Assembly: GCA_021201825.1 (NCBI GenBank)
Contig: JAJQED010000023.1
Span: 1 to 64,000, forward strand
Source: Alistipes sp.
GTDB taxonomy: Bacteria > Bacteroidota > Bacteroidia > Bacteroidales > Rikenellaceae
Length of the DNA: 64,000 nt
Direction of reading: 5' to 3'
Both the position numbers and the translations under genes were made by a program. Below, piece after piece: positions 26,016 to 33,419 of the stretch. How positions within the stretch are numbered: position 1 is the first letter of the stretch; the number at the start of each line of letters is the position of its first letter. The notes below the pieces were generated by a model. It saw only the letters and a list, made by a program, of their open reading frames with translations, was not told the origin of the DNA and did not search any database.

Positions 26016-26928
26016 CAGGGCTAAAAATATTGTCCTGATCGCCGGCCCTACCGGTTCGGGCAAGACCGACCTTGCCGTAGCCCTCGCGCGGCATTACGGA
26101 ACTTCCGTGGTCTCGGCTGATTCCCGGCAGATATACCGGGGAATGGCGGTCGGCACCGCCCAACCCGCCCCACTACAACTCGAACAAGTTAAACATTACT
26201 TTATTGCCAGCCACGACCCGCAGGACGAATTCACGGCCGGGCGGTATGAAACGGAAGCGCTCGCAGTTCTCGAAGAAATATTCGAGACGCAGGACCTGGC
26301 TATCGTTGCCGGCGGATCGGGAATGTATATAGATGCCCTGTGTTACGGCATGGACGAAATGCCGGATATAGAGCCGCAAATCCGCAGCCGGCTGAACAGT
26401 GAGTTCAACGAACATGGCCTTGAAAAACTTACGGCGGAACTTCGAGCCAGCGACCCCGATTATTATAACGTGGTGGACCTGAATAACCCTCAGCGGGTGA
26501 TCCGCGCCCTGGAAGTTTACCGCCAGACCGGCAGGCCGTTCTCTGCGTTCCGCTCGGGCAGACGTAAACCGAGACCTTTCGGAATAGTAAAACTGGGCAC
26601 CATTCTGCCCCGCCAGAGCCTGTATGCGCGTATCGATATGCGCGTGGACGAGATGCTTACTGCCGGGCTCGAAGAGGAGGCCCGAAAACTTTATCCCCTG
26701 CGGCATCTCAGCTCCCTGCAGACGGTAGGTTATAAGGAACTTTTCGATTATTTCGACGGCACCATTACCTTTGACCGAGCCGTGGAATTAATTAAACGCA
26801 ACAGCCGGCGCTACGCCAAGAGGCAGCTGACATGGTTCGGTAGGGACCCCGGGATCAAATGGTTGTCTTCCTACGCCGTGGACGAGGCGGTGCGGCACAT
26901 CGACAAGAACTTAACCCGGAACAATTAA
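25999..26928 (+). CDS. miaA: tRNA dimethylallyltransferase
   Basis: Adds a dimethylallyl group to A37 of tRNAs reading UNN codons. 309 residues from ATG 25999. Motifs: P-loop IAGPTGSGKTDLAVALARHY at residue 14, SADSRQIYRGMAVGTAQP with the catalytic Asp, HYFIASHDPQDEFTAGRYE, VAGGSGMYIDALCYGMDEMP and NNPQRVIRALEVYRQTGRPFS. The frame is open much further upstream (to 25717), but that extension lies inside the preceding gene in another frame. ATG 25999 gives the standard N-terminus and a 17-base overlap. One of its expected substrates, tRNA-Leu(UAA), is encoded 770 bases downstream, probably by chance. Confidence 0.95.
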   Translation: MTTTSDRAKNIVLIAGPTGSGKTDLAVALARHYGTSVVSADSRQIYRGMAVGTAQPAPLQLEQVKHYFIASHDPQDEFTAGRYETEALAVLEEIFETQDLAIVAGGSGMYIDALCYGMDEMPDIEPQIRSRLNSEFNEHGLEKLTAELRASDPDYYNVVDLNNPQRVIRALEVYRQTGRPFSAFRSGRRKPRPFGIVKLGTILPRQSLYARIDMRVDEMLTAGLEEEARKLYPLRHLSSLQTVGYKELFDYFDGTITFDRAVELIKRNSRRYAKRQLTWFGRDPGIKWLSSYAVDEAVRHIDKNLTRNN

Positions 26929-26950
26929 TCATAATCAACCTCAAAAAGTT

Positions 26951-27586
26951 ATGAAAAGAATTATCACTTTTGCGGTATGCCTGGCCATTATTACGGGCCT
27001 CTATGCGCAGCCACAGGAAAAGATCGATCTTCCGGCAAGAAGTACCGAGCGGGGGCTTCCGCTTATGCAGGCGTTCGAACAACGCGCCTCTTACGGCGAA
27101 TTCGGCCAGACGGCCCTCTCCATGCAGGACCTCGGCGATCTGCTTTGGGCGTCGGTCGGGTTCAACCGGCCCGACAAACGCACCAATGCGACGGCGATGA
27201 ACGCCCAGGAGATAGACGTATATGTCTGCCTCGAAGAGGGGTCCTATTTATATAACCCCCGCGAACACGCTCTCGAGCTGGTCGGCACGGACGATATTCG
27301 TCCTGAAGTCGGACGCGGCGAGGATACCAGGAAGCCGCCCGTTTGCCTGATAATAGTTGCCGATATGTCCCGCTCTCCGCTGTTGAAACGCGAGCCCGAA
27401 GCCGCACACCGTATGGCCGCTTACGATGCCGGGATCGTCTCTCAGAATATTTACCTATTCTGCGCAGGCAACGGAATGGGCACACGGTGCCGCGCCGGAA
27501 TGGAGAAAGAAACTCTGATGAAAGGCCTGGGGCTCACCGACAACCATGTAATCCATCTGAACCACCCGGTGGGTTATCTGCCCTAA
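26951..27586 (+). CDS. Exported nitroreductase-family protein (SagB-like)
   Basis: A 211-residue FMN-dependent nitroreductase-fold protein with an N-terminal signal peptide cleaved near LYAQP, which is unusual because most nitroreductases are cytosolic. Motifs: EQRASYGEFGQTALSMQDLGDLLWASVGFN (flavin-phosphate contact Arg-Ala-Ser and the helix after it), RTNATAMNAQEIDVYVCLEEGSYLYNP as in SagB-type dehydrogenases, and DAGIVSQNIYLFCAGNGMGT. The active form in relatives is a homodimer with FMN at the interface. How flavin reaches the periplasm here is unclear. It follows miaA by 22 bases and is closed by a terminator, so it probably ends that transcript. Confidence 0.85.
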   Translation: MKRIITFAVCLAIITGLYAQPQEKIDLPARSTERGLPLMQAFEQRASYGEFGQTALSMQDLGDLLWASVGFNRPDKRTNATAMNAQEIDVYVCLEEGSYLYNPREHALELVGTDDIRPEVGRGEDTRKPPVCLIIVADMSRSPLLKREPEAAHRMAAYDAGIVSQNIYLFCAGNGMGTRCRAGMEKETLMKGLGLTDNHVIHLNHPVGYLP

Positions 27587-27605
27587 CCGACCCCATTCGG
27601 ACCTT

Positions 27606-27640
27606 CAAAGGCTGTCCACGAAAGGGCGGCCTTTGTTTTT
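27606..27640 (+). terminator. Terminator of the miaA-nitroreductase transcript
   Basis: CAAAGGCtGTCC pairs with GGGCgGCCTTTG around ACGAAA, followed by TTTTT, 20 bases after the stop. Confidence 0.8.
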
Positions 27641-27677
27641 AGCCGCGCATGAGTCCCCGGAATTAAAAAATATGTTG

Positions 27678-27685
27678 TATTTTTG
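27678..27685 (+). promoter_or_regulatory. -7 element of tRNA-Leu
   Basis: TATTTTTG, an exact TAnnTTTG match, 10 bases before the tRNA 5' end. Confidence 0.6.
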
Positions 27686-27695
27686 ATGCCGCTAC

Positions 27696-27781
27696 GCACG
27701 GATGGTGGAATCGGTAGACACGCGGGACTTAAAATCCCGTGGCCAGTGATGGCCGTGCGGGTTCGACCCCCGCTCCGTGTA
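27696..27781 (+). tRNA. tRNA-Leu(UAA)
   Basis: An 86-base class II tRNA. The acceptor GCACGGA pairs with TCCGTGT (G-U at the first pair), the D arm is TGGTGGAATCGGTAGACA, and the anticodon stem CGGGA/TCCCG holds loop CTTAAAA (anticodon TAA). The long variable arm TGGCCAGTGATGGCC is typical of leucine tRNA, and the T arm is GCGGGTTCGACCCCCGC. The G-U closing pair at position 1:72 is uncommon but allowed. CCA is not encoded. Confidence 0.93.
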
Positions 27782-27786
27782 CAAAG

Positions 27787-27830
27787 TTTCCCCGCAAACG
27801 GCATGGACCGTTTGCGGGGAAATGCTTTTA
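27787..27830 (+). terminator. Terminator of tRNA-Leu
   Basis: A perfect 15-bp stem (27787-27801 with 27808-27822), loop CATGGA, then TGCTTTT. It also faces the convergent gene ending at 27853 and may serve both strands. Confidence 0.75.
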
Positions 27831-27852
27831 CTAACGGAAGTGAACTGCCGCC

Positions 27853-28830
27853 CTATTCCTCACTCGGCAGACTCGCCACCCCGATATAGCCCTGTTCAAC
27901 CATGTCGCCGTTTTCATTCATAATGTACCCGAAGAATATCGCCGCTTTGATATAACTGCCCTCCAACTCCTTATTGGCAAAATTTCCCCGAAGTTGTTTC
28001 AGGTAGTATTCAGGAAATACTTGCCGTTTGGCTTTCCTTTTATTCCGGCTATTGGTTTCCTGTACTGGCGTATATCCGTTGTCCAGCAAAAAAATATGCA
28101 GCCGCAGGGTATCCGCTTCCCCGAACAGGTCCGGCGGCCCGATCTCGGCCAAAATCCATTCGGCCTCAGTCCCGTCCTCATTCAGTACTATCTCGACTAT
28201 GCCCGAACTACAGCCGAATATCCGGACGGAGTCACTAAGGCTTTCCCCCTCCCTGTAGCCGCTGGACAATAACCACCTCTCCACCAATTTCAACGGCTGT
28301 CTTTTCAGGCTCTCAATCCAATCCAGCCTGTGCGCATCGTATCCCGATAATATTTGCTCACCTGCCTGAGTGAAAACGGACTGGTTTTCTCCTATGCTTA
28401 CCATCACATTTTCGCTCAGGCTGTGGGGAAAATGCGAAAGGGACAATTGTTTATCACCCGCATTTTTTACGTAATCCATAGCATAGCTACTATGGGTTAT
28501 CCTTTTCAATTCCCAGCCGCCGGCCACCATCACACTGTCGAACTGCCTATGGTCCTTAAAAAGTGGAGTAGTTAGGGTCATCGAAATATTCCCGGCATAG
28601 GAGTCCTGGGTCAGGCGGATCATTTCGCCCGTGTGGCTGTGACTGAATTCCCATGTGGGATTTTCCTCACGTTCCACAGGCGGTTTTTCCAGCCGGTAAC
28701 CGAGCGATTCCAATACCTCTATTGCCCGTCCTGCATCACGACCTACGATTACCTCCTCCCAAAGGCCAACCGGTTGGGCACTTGCCGCAACGCCGACCAA
28801 AGCCATTGCCAATATTAATAATTTTTTCAC
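27853..28830 (-). CDS. Exported protein of unknown function
   Basis: A 325-residue protein I do not recognise. The GTG at 28830 begins VKKLLILAMALVGVAASAQ, a clean signal peptide, and is preferred over a TTG at 28851 that sits inside the terminator hairpin of the gene upstream. The mature part has no membrane segments. It shows short beta-rich repeats (WEEVIVGRDAGRAIEVLESLGYRL near the start, LLDNGYTPVQETNSRNKRKAKRQVFPE later) and one possible internal duplication of a helix-strand unit of the kind xxEVLESLGYRLxxP / xxLLDNGYTPV. The end YIGVASLPSEE is polar. It is alone on its strand between tRNA-Leu and the ABM gene, so context gives no function. Confidence 0.65.
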   Translation of the reverse strand: MKKLLILAMALVGVAASAQPVGLWEEVIVGRDAGRAIEVLESLGYRLEKPPVEREENPTWEFSHSHTGEMIRLTQDSYAGNISMTLTTPLFKDHRQFDSVMVAGGWELKRITHSSYAMDYVKNAGDKQLSLSHFPHSLSENVMVSIGENQSVFTQAGEQILSGYDAHRLDWIESLKRQPLKLVERWLLSSGYREGESLSDSVRIFGCSSGIVEIVLNEDGTEAEWILAEIGPPDLFGEADTLRLHIFLLDNGYTPVQETNSRNKRKAKRQVFPEYYLKQLRGNFANKELEGSYIKAAIFFGYIMNENGDMVEQGYIGVASLPSEE

Positions 28831-28843
28831 AGGGGTTCCAATA

Positions 28844-28871
28844 TTAAACAAGGGGCTGACATACAGCCCCC
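28844..28871 (-). terminator. Terminator after the ABM monooxygenase gene
   Basis: GGGGCTG and CAGCCCC (28852-28858 and 28864-28870) form a 7-bp GC stem. On the minus strand TTGTTTAA follows. It lies 24 bases past the ABM stop. Confidence 0.65.
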
Positions 28872-28894
28872 TAAATTACAACAATACCAACCGG

Positions 28895-29326
28895 TTATTT
28901 AACCGGTGCGGCGTCGTATATGGTTAGTACCGTTGGTGCGGATTCGAACTCGTCCGCGCGGGAGCCGGAGAGTTTGAAATGGTCGGTCGAGAAATGGAAG
29001 TCGATCGCTTCCTGTCCTTTCCACTCTTCGTAGAACATGAACTTGGTCGGGTCCGTCGGGTCCTGATACAGCGTATAGCTGATACAACCCTCTTCGGCAC
29101 GGGACTTTTCGACGATAGGTTTCACGAATTCCACGAATTCGTCCACTTTTTCCGGCTTGATAAATTTATAGGCCGTAATGATCTTTATCATATTTTCACT
29201 GTTTTGGCAGCATTGCCCGGCGGCGGCTTCTGCCGTTTGTTCGTTCGAGGTTTTGTTGCCCCCGCAGCACGAGGAGAGCAGTAACGCCGCGCAAAGGGCT
29301 GCGGCAAAGATAATGTTGTTTTTCAT
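28895..29326 (-). CDS. Lipoprotein with antibiotic biosynthesis monooxygenase (ABM) domain
   Basis: 143 residues from ATG 29326. The signal ends in a lipobox LLLSSCCGG with twin Cys. After a linker rich in Ala, Glu and Gln comes a ferredoxin-like ABM domain of about 95 residues: MIKIITAYKFIKPEKVDEFV, RAEEGCISYTLYQDPTDPTK, then FMFYEEWKGQEAIDFHFSTDHF. ABM proteins such as YgiN act on quinols or serve as heme- or cofactor-free oxygenases. An exported, lipid-anchored version is less usual. Two further Cys occur in the linker (QCCQN). A longer frame back to 29398 lacks a signal. It follows the glycosyltransferase gene by 19 bases and is probably co-transcribed with it. Confidence 0.8.
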   Translation of the reverse strand: MKNNIIFAAALCAALLLSSCCGGNKTSNEQTAEAAAGQCCQNSENMIKIITAYKFIKPEKVDEFVEFVKPIVEKSRAEEGCISYTLYQDPTDPTKFMFYEEWKGQEAIDFHFSTDHFKLSGSRADEFESAPTVLTIYDAAPVK

Positions 29327-29345
29327 AACCGATCTATTTAAGAAG

Positions 29346-30293
29346 TTAGTTGTAATATCTGCAAAACAGCGCGGTGATAAAACCGCATCCGTATCCACCG
29401 AGCTGTATGGCCGCCGCCGGAACGGAGAGTAATCCGACGTAAAAGCTCCGGCTGCGGATCGACGAATCTACTAAAACCGCCGCAAAATATACCGACGGCA
29501 AAAGCAGCATCCACGGCCAGAAAAAAGCCGTTACGACAACGGCCGCCATTCCCACTACAAACAAAGCGGGCAGCAGGTGCACCGGCTTCGTTATACCCGG
29601 GTGAAGCCTCGACAACACGACACGGGCTTTGCCGAATGCCGTAACCTGCCGACGGAATTGCCGGAAATTTGTCCGCCTCTTGTGGTAAACCCAGGCGCCG
29701 GGCATCAGCCGGACGGTATACCCTGCGGCAAATAGCCGCGCGCTAAGGTCTATATCCTCGCCGATCCTCATCGGAGAGAAACCTCCGATACTTTCGAACA
29801 CTTTCCGGTTAACCCCCATATTAAAACTGCGGGCGTAAAATTTGTCCAGCCCTTTTTTCCTGCCTCGGATTCCACCCGTCGTAAGAAAAGAGGTCATCGA
29901 ATAGTTTATCGCCTTTTGGACTGTGGTGAATGTCCCTGCCGCCCGGTCCGGTCCGCCCCAGGCGTCCACTGGAGCGCCGGCCAGTTCCATTTCGACCTCG
30001 GCAAAATAATCCGGCGGCACCATACAGTCGGAATCGAAAAAAACCAGGTAGTCGCCCGTCGCCCGGGCGGCACCGAAATTCCGCGTATCACCGGGACCGG
30101 TATTCTCTTTTGTAAAGTATTTAAGGTCCAGGCGGTCCGCGAATCTCTCCGCAATCTTCTCACACGTGACCTGCGATCCGTCCTCCACTACTATCACCTC
30201 CATCCCAGCCACCACCGCCTCCACAAGGCTGCCCAGAAGCTCTTCCACTTCGTCAGGACGGTTGTATACCGGGATTATCACGGAGAATCGCAT
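29346..30293 (-). CDS. Family 2 glycosyltransferase, membrane-associated
   Basis: A 315-residue GT-A-fold inverting glycosyltransferase from ATG 30293. Motifs: MRFSVIIPVYNRPDEVEELL at the N-terminus, VVEDGSQ, ENTGPGDTRNFGAARATGDY, the DxD-type FFDSDCMVPPDYF near residue 90, and the acceptor-side block SIGGFSPMRIGEDIDLSARL, whose GED motif carries the catalytic base. The C-terminal third has two or three hydrophobic helices (ALFVVGMAAVVVTAFFWPW), so the enzyme is membrane-bound. Such enzymes build surface glycans, and donor and acceptor are unknown. The frame is open to 30320, but ATG 30293 lies 25 bases past a TAACTTTG promoter element. Confidence 0.9.
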   Translation of the reverse strand: MRFSVIIPVYNRPDEVEELLGSLVEAVVAGMEVIVVEDGSQVTCEKIAERFADRLDLKYFTKENTGPGDTRNFGAARATGDYLVFFDSDCMVPPDYFAEVEMELAGAPVDAWGGPDRAAGTFTTVQKAINYSMTSFLTTGGIRGRKKGLDKFYARSFNMGVNRKVFESIGGFSPMRIGEDIDLSARLFAAGYTVRLMPGAWVYHKRRTNFRQFRRQVTAFGKARVVLSRLHPGITKPVHLLPALFVVGMAAVVVTAFFWPWMLLLPSVYFAAVLVDSSIRSRSFYVGLLSVPAAAIQLGGYGCGFITALFCRYYN

Positions 30294-30317
30294 AGGCGGG
30301 AGGTCTCGTACGGGATT

Positions 30318-30325
30318 CAAAGTTA
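30318..30325 (-). promoter_or_regulatory. -7 element of the glycosyltransferase-ABM unit
   Basis: The minus strand reads TAACTTTG, exact consensus, 24 bases before ATG 30293. It overlaps an upstream in-frame TTG and so supports the shorter start. Confidence 0.6.
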
Positions 30326-30441
30326 AAACTTTTCACCGAACATTACGCCGGGCGGCCCGCCACCGTAATAAAATTCCGGCGCCCGACGTTTATTTTAAAG
30401 CGGCAGTTCGTAACTTTACCGACAACAACCCGCCCGGTGGA

Positions 30442-31026
30442 ATGAATAAACCCCTACTGCTGATATCGGTTCTCCTTATGGCCGTCCCGTGCGTGCTGAT
30501 GGCACAGCGGCGGGACCGGCAGGGTAACTACCTTGCCCGGCAGTCTGTCGAGAACGGCGACACCATACAGGTTGTCGACCTTCTGCCGGTCTATAAATTC
30601 ACCCGGCCCATCGACGCCCGGCGCCACGCACGGCTCATACGCAACGTCCAGCTGGTTTATCCCATCGCCCGCGAAGCCCACCGGCGCCTGCAGGACATGG
30701 AGGACGAGATGCTGACTTTCGCGACCCAAAAGGAGCAGCGTGAGTATATGAAGCGGATGGAGAACGAAATTAAGAAAGAGTACGAACCGGTCCTGCGCAA
30801 AATGACCCTCGCCCAGGGAAAGATCCTGATCAAGCTTATCGACCGGGAAACCTCCAACACTTCCTACGAGCTGGTAAAGGAACTGCGGGGCGGCTTCCGG
30901 GCCGTTTTCTGGCAGGGCATCGCCCGTATCTTCGGCGCCAACCTCAAGGACTCGTACGACAAGGACGGCGAGGACCAGCTGATCGAACAGATAATCCTGC
31001 TTTACGAGGCCGGTTATTTTAACTGA
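30442..31026 (+). CDS. Exported DUF4294 protein
   Basis: 194 residues from ATG 30442, with a signal peptide cut near VLMAQ. It has the DUF4294 marks: DLLPVYKFTRPIDARRHARL, then RNVQLVYPIAREAHRRLQDM, YMKRMENEIKKEYEPVLRKM, LTLAQGKILIKLIDRET and RGGFRAVFWQGIARIFGANL. The middle is long charged helices. The family is nearly confined to Bacteroidetes and has no assigned function. An upstream in-frame extension exists but lies over the promoter region, where TAACTTTA at 30411-30418 is a one-mismatch -7 element. A strong terminator follows. Confidence 0.85.
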   Translation: MNKPLLLISVLLMAVPCVLMAQRRDRQGNYLARQSVENGDTIQVVDLLPVYKFTRPIDARRHARLIRNVQLVYPIAREAHRRLQDMEDEMLTFATQKEQREYMKRMENEIKKEYEPVLRKMTLAQGKILIKLIDRETSNTSYELVKELRGGFRAVFWQGIARIFGANLKDSYDKDGEDQLIEQIILLYEAGYFN

Positions 31027-31038
31027 CCATAAAAAGAT

Positions 31039-31073
31039 GGAGCCGGGCCTTATCGACCCGGCTCCTTTTTTTT
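31039..31073. terminator. Bidirectional terminator between DUF4294 and GH92 genes
   Basis: GGAGCCGGG (31039-31047) pairs with CCCGGCTCC (31057-31065), followed by T8 on the plus strand and by ATCTTTTT on the minus strand. It closes both convergent transcripts, including the polysaccharide locus. Confidence 0.85.
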
Positions 31074-31083
31074 CTTTGTCCCG

Positions 31084-33360
31084 TTATTTCGCCTGTGTCA
31101 ATGAGAACGGCCAGTCCTGCGGCCGCGTTCCGCGTTTGCGGTTGGGTTGGGACGACATCTCGTATTTCAAAATGCCGCCCGAAACAAGTTCGTCATAAGT
31201 CAGGTAATTACGGGTAAACGGCACTCCGTTCAGCGACGCCGACTTAATGTAAAGGTTCTCGTCCGAGTTGCCGTTGGCCTCGATTACCAGCTGCCGTCCG
31301 TCCTCGAACGTAACCGTGGTTTTCGGGAACAGCGGGCTTCCCAGAACATATTGGTCCGTCCCCGGGCAAACACTGTATAATCCCAGAGCACTCAATACGT
31401 ACCATGACGAAGTCTGCCCCTGGTCTTCATCCCCCGGGTAACCGTTCTCTGTCGCGTCGTACATCCGGCGCATCACGTTGCGGGCATGGTACTGCGCTTT
31501 CCACGGCTGGCGGGTATAACTGTACAGGTAAACCATGTGCTGGATGGGCTGGTTCCCGTGGGCGTACTGCCCCATATCCATCAGTTTCATTTCGGCCATT
31601 TCGTGAATCACCCGCCCGTATGTCCCCACTTTGAAGTCGTTGGTGGCCGTGAAGACCGAATCCAATTTCAACACGAAATCGTCGTCGCCTCCCAGTAAGC
31701 TCTTGAGGCCCTCCACATCATGGAACACCGACCACAGGTAATGCCAGGCGGCACCCTCCGTGTAGGGTCCGCCCCACTCTGTCGGGTCGAACTCCTGCGG
31801 GGTCCAGTTGCCGCTGCGGTCCCGTCCGCGCATAAAGCCGGTCGCCGGGTCGAACACATTGCGGTAGTTATACATCTGCCGGGCAAATACATCGGCATAG
31901 AAGTCGTTACCCGTCATTTTGGCCAACGCATAGCCGCAAAAATCGTCATAGGCATATTCCAGTGTCTTGGCCGTAGCCTCATGCACTTCCGGGTACGGCA
32001 CATACCCCAGCAGGTAATAGTCGCGCCAGCCGTCCCTGCCGTTGGCAGGTCCCCACGGTCCCTTATTGGTAGCCTCATGGTAATAGGCTTCGAGGGCTTT
32101 TTCGGGGTCGAACGTCCGGATACCCTTGACCCATGCATCGGCGAACAGCGATATGGCATGATTGCCGATCATGCTCCCCGCCTCGTGCGGGAAAGACCAT
32201 GAGGGAAGCCAGCCGCACTGGTCGTAAACGTCCAGCATGGCCTGCATGTACCGCCCCTGCATCGTGGGGTGAAGCAGGCAGCTCAGCGGAAATTGGGCCC
32301 TGAACGTATCCCAGAAACCGGTATCGGTATAGAAATACCCGTCGTGAACCTGGTAATCGTTGGGACTGAAATAGTAAGGTTTTCCATTCGGGTCCAGCTC
32401 GTAAAACTTGCGCGAGAAAAGGCTGGCACGGAAGAAGCACGAGTAGAACGTAGCCTTATCCTCTTCGCTTCCGCCCTCTACAAGTATACGGTTCAGGTGG
32501 TCGTTCCAAACCTGCCATGCCGCTTCTTTCGTTTCGTCCAGGTTTTGGTACGGACCGAGCTCCCTCTCGAGGTTCAGCTGCGCCTGCTCCGGGCTGATAT
32601 AGGATGACGCGACTTTAGCCTCCACAGTCACTCCCGGTGAGAACCTGACGTAAGCCCCGCGGCCCCGGCCCTCATCTGAGGTATTCCGGGGCGAACGGAT
32701 GTTCTCCCGGGCTTCCCAAGTCCCGTAATCGTAGAACGGGGTATCGAACTGGATAACGAAATAATTGCGGAAACCGGGCCTTAGGCCGGCCCCGTTTGTG
32801 ACCCATCCCGTGATACGGTTTGCCCGGGTGTCGATCCTCACGGATGCCAACCCGTTATAACCGTCCAGTACTATATACGAATCGCCCGAATCCGGGAAAG
32901 TGAACCGAAGGTGCGCACCCCGCTCGGTGGGCGATATTTCGGTCCGTATCCCGTTATCCAGTTCGACACAGTAATAATGCGGCTTGGCGATTTCGTTGTC
33001 ATGGCTGAACCGCGCGGCCCGTTCATGCTGCCCGGTAGCAAGTTCCCCGGTTACGGGCATAAGCGAAAAAACGCAGTAATCCCGCGTCCACGAACTGCAC
33101 TGATGCGCCTGCTGGAAACCCCGTATGGAATCTTTGGCATACTGGTATTTCCATCCGCTTCCGTTCTCGCCGGTCTGCGGGCTCCAGGTGTGCATCCCGA
33201 ACGGCAGGGCCGTAGTCGGATAGGTATTGCCACGGGTCAGGTCATGGTCAGAATTGGTCCCCTGCAGTGTATTGACATACTGCACCAGATCCGGTTGCCG
33301 GGCAGAAACTGCCGTCACCGCCGCCAAAAGGGTCAGGCTGAATAAAATTCTTTTCTTCAT
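31084..33360 (-). CDS. GH92 alpha-mannosidase
   Basis: A 758-residue exported exo-acting, calcium-dependent alpha-mannosidase of glycoside hydrolase family 92, which trims alpha-1,2/1,3-linked mannose from yeast mannan or N-glycans. Signal peptide to about residue 20 (AVSARQ). Family opening DLVQYVNTLQGTNSDHDLTR, then GNTYPTTALPFGMHTWSPQT. The general-acid Glu lies in TEGAAWHYLW (near residue 536), and the base region is YPGDEDQGQTSSWYVLSALG near residue 645, where characterised members have G(N/D)(E/D)D-x-GQ. The SVCPG stretch is conserved. It is the last gene of the mannan locus. Linkage specificity cannot be read from sequence. Confidence 0.95.
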   Translation of the reverse strand: MKKRILFSLTLLAAVTAVSARQPDLVQYVNTLQGTNSDHDLTRGNTYPTTALPFGMHTWSPQTGENGSGWKYQYAKDSIRGFQQAHQCSSWTRDYCVFSLMPVTGELATGQHERAARFSHDNEIAKPHYYCVELDNGIRTEISPTERGAHLRFTFPDSGDSYIVLDGYNGLASVRIDTRANRITGWVTNGAGLRPGFRNYFVIQFDTPFYDYGTWEARENIRSPRNTSDEGRGRGAYVRFSPGVTVEAKVASSYISPEQAQLNLERELGPYQNLDETKEAAWQVWNDHLNRILVEGGSEEDKATFYSCFFRASLFSRKFYELDPNGKPYYFSPNDYQVHDGYFYTDTGFWDTFRAQFPLSCLLHPTMQGRYMQAMLDVYDQCGWLPSWSFPHEAGSMIGNHAISLFADAWVKGIRTFDPEKALEAYYHEATNKGPWGPANGRDGWRDYYLLGYVPYPEVHEATAKTLEYAYDDFCGYALAKMTGNDFYADVFARQMYNYRNVFDPATGFMRGRDRSGNWTPQEFDPTEWGGPYTEGAAWHYLWSVFHDVEGLKSLLGGDDDFVLKLDSVFTATNDFKVGTYGRVIHEMAEMKLMDMGQYAHGNQPIQHMVYLYSYTRQPWKAQYHARNVMRRMYDATENGYPGDEDQGQTSSWYVLSALGLYSVCPGTDQYVLGSPLFPKTTVTFEDGRQLVIEANGNSDENLYIKSASLNGVPFTRNYLTYDELVSGGILKYEMSSQPNRKRGTRPQDWPFSLTQAK

Positions 33361-33378
33361 CGTTATATATTAAAGCAG

Positions 33379-33407
33379 GCGGGTAAGGCCCGTTCGGCCC
33401 TACCCGC
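33379..33407 (-). promoter_or_regulatory. Intercistronic hairpin before the GH92 gene
   Basis: GCGGGTA-GGCC pairs with GGCC-TACCCGC around a short loop, between the glycosidase-like gene and GH92. On the minus strand TGCTTTAATATA follows. It may attenuate or stabilise the locus mRNA. Confidence 0.5.
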
Positions 33408-33419
33408 AATGATAATTTT

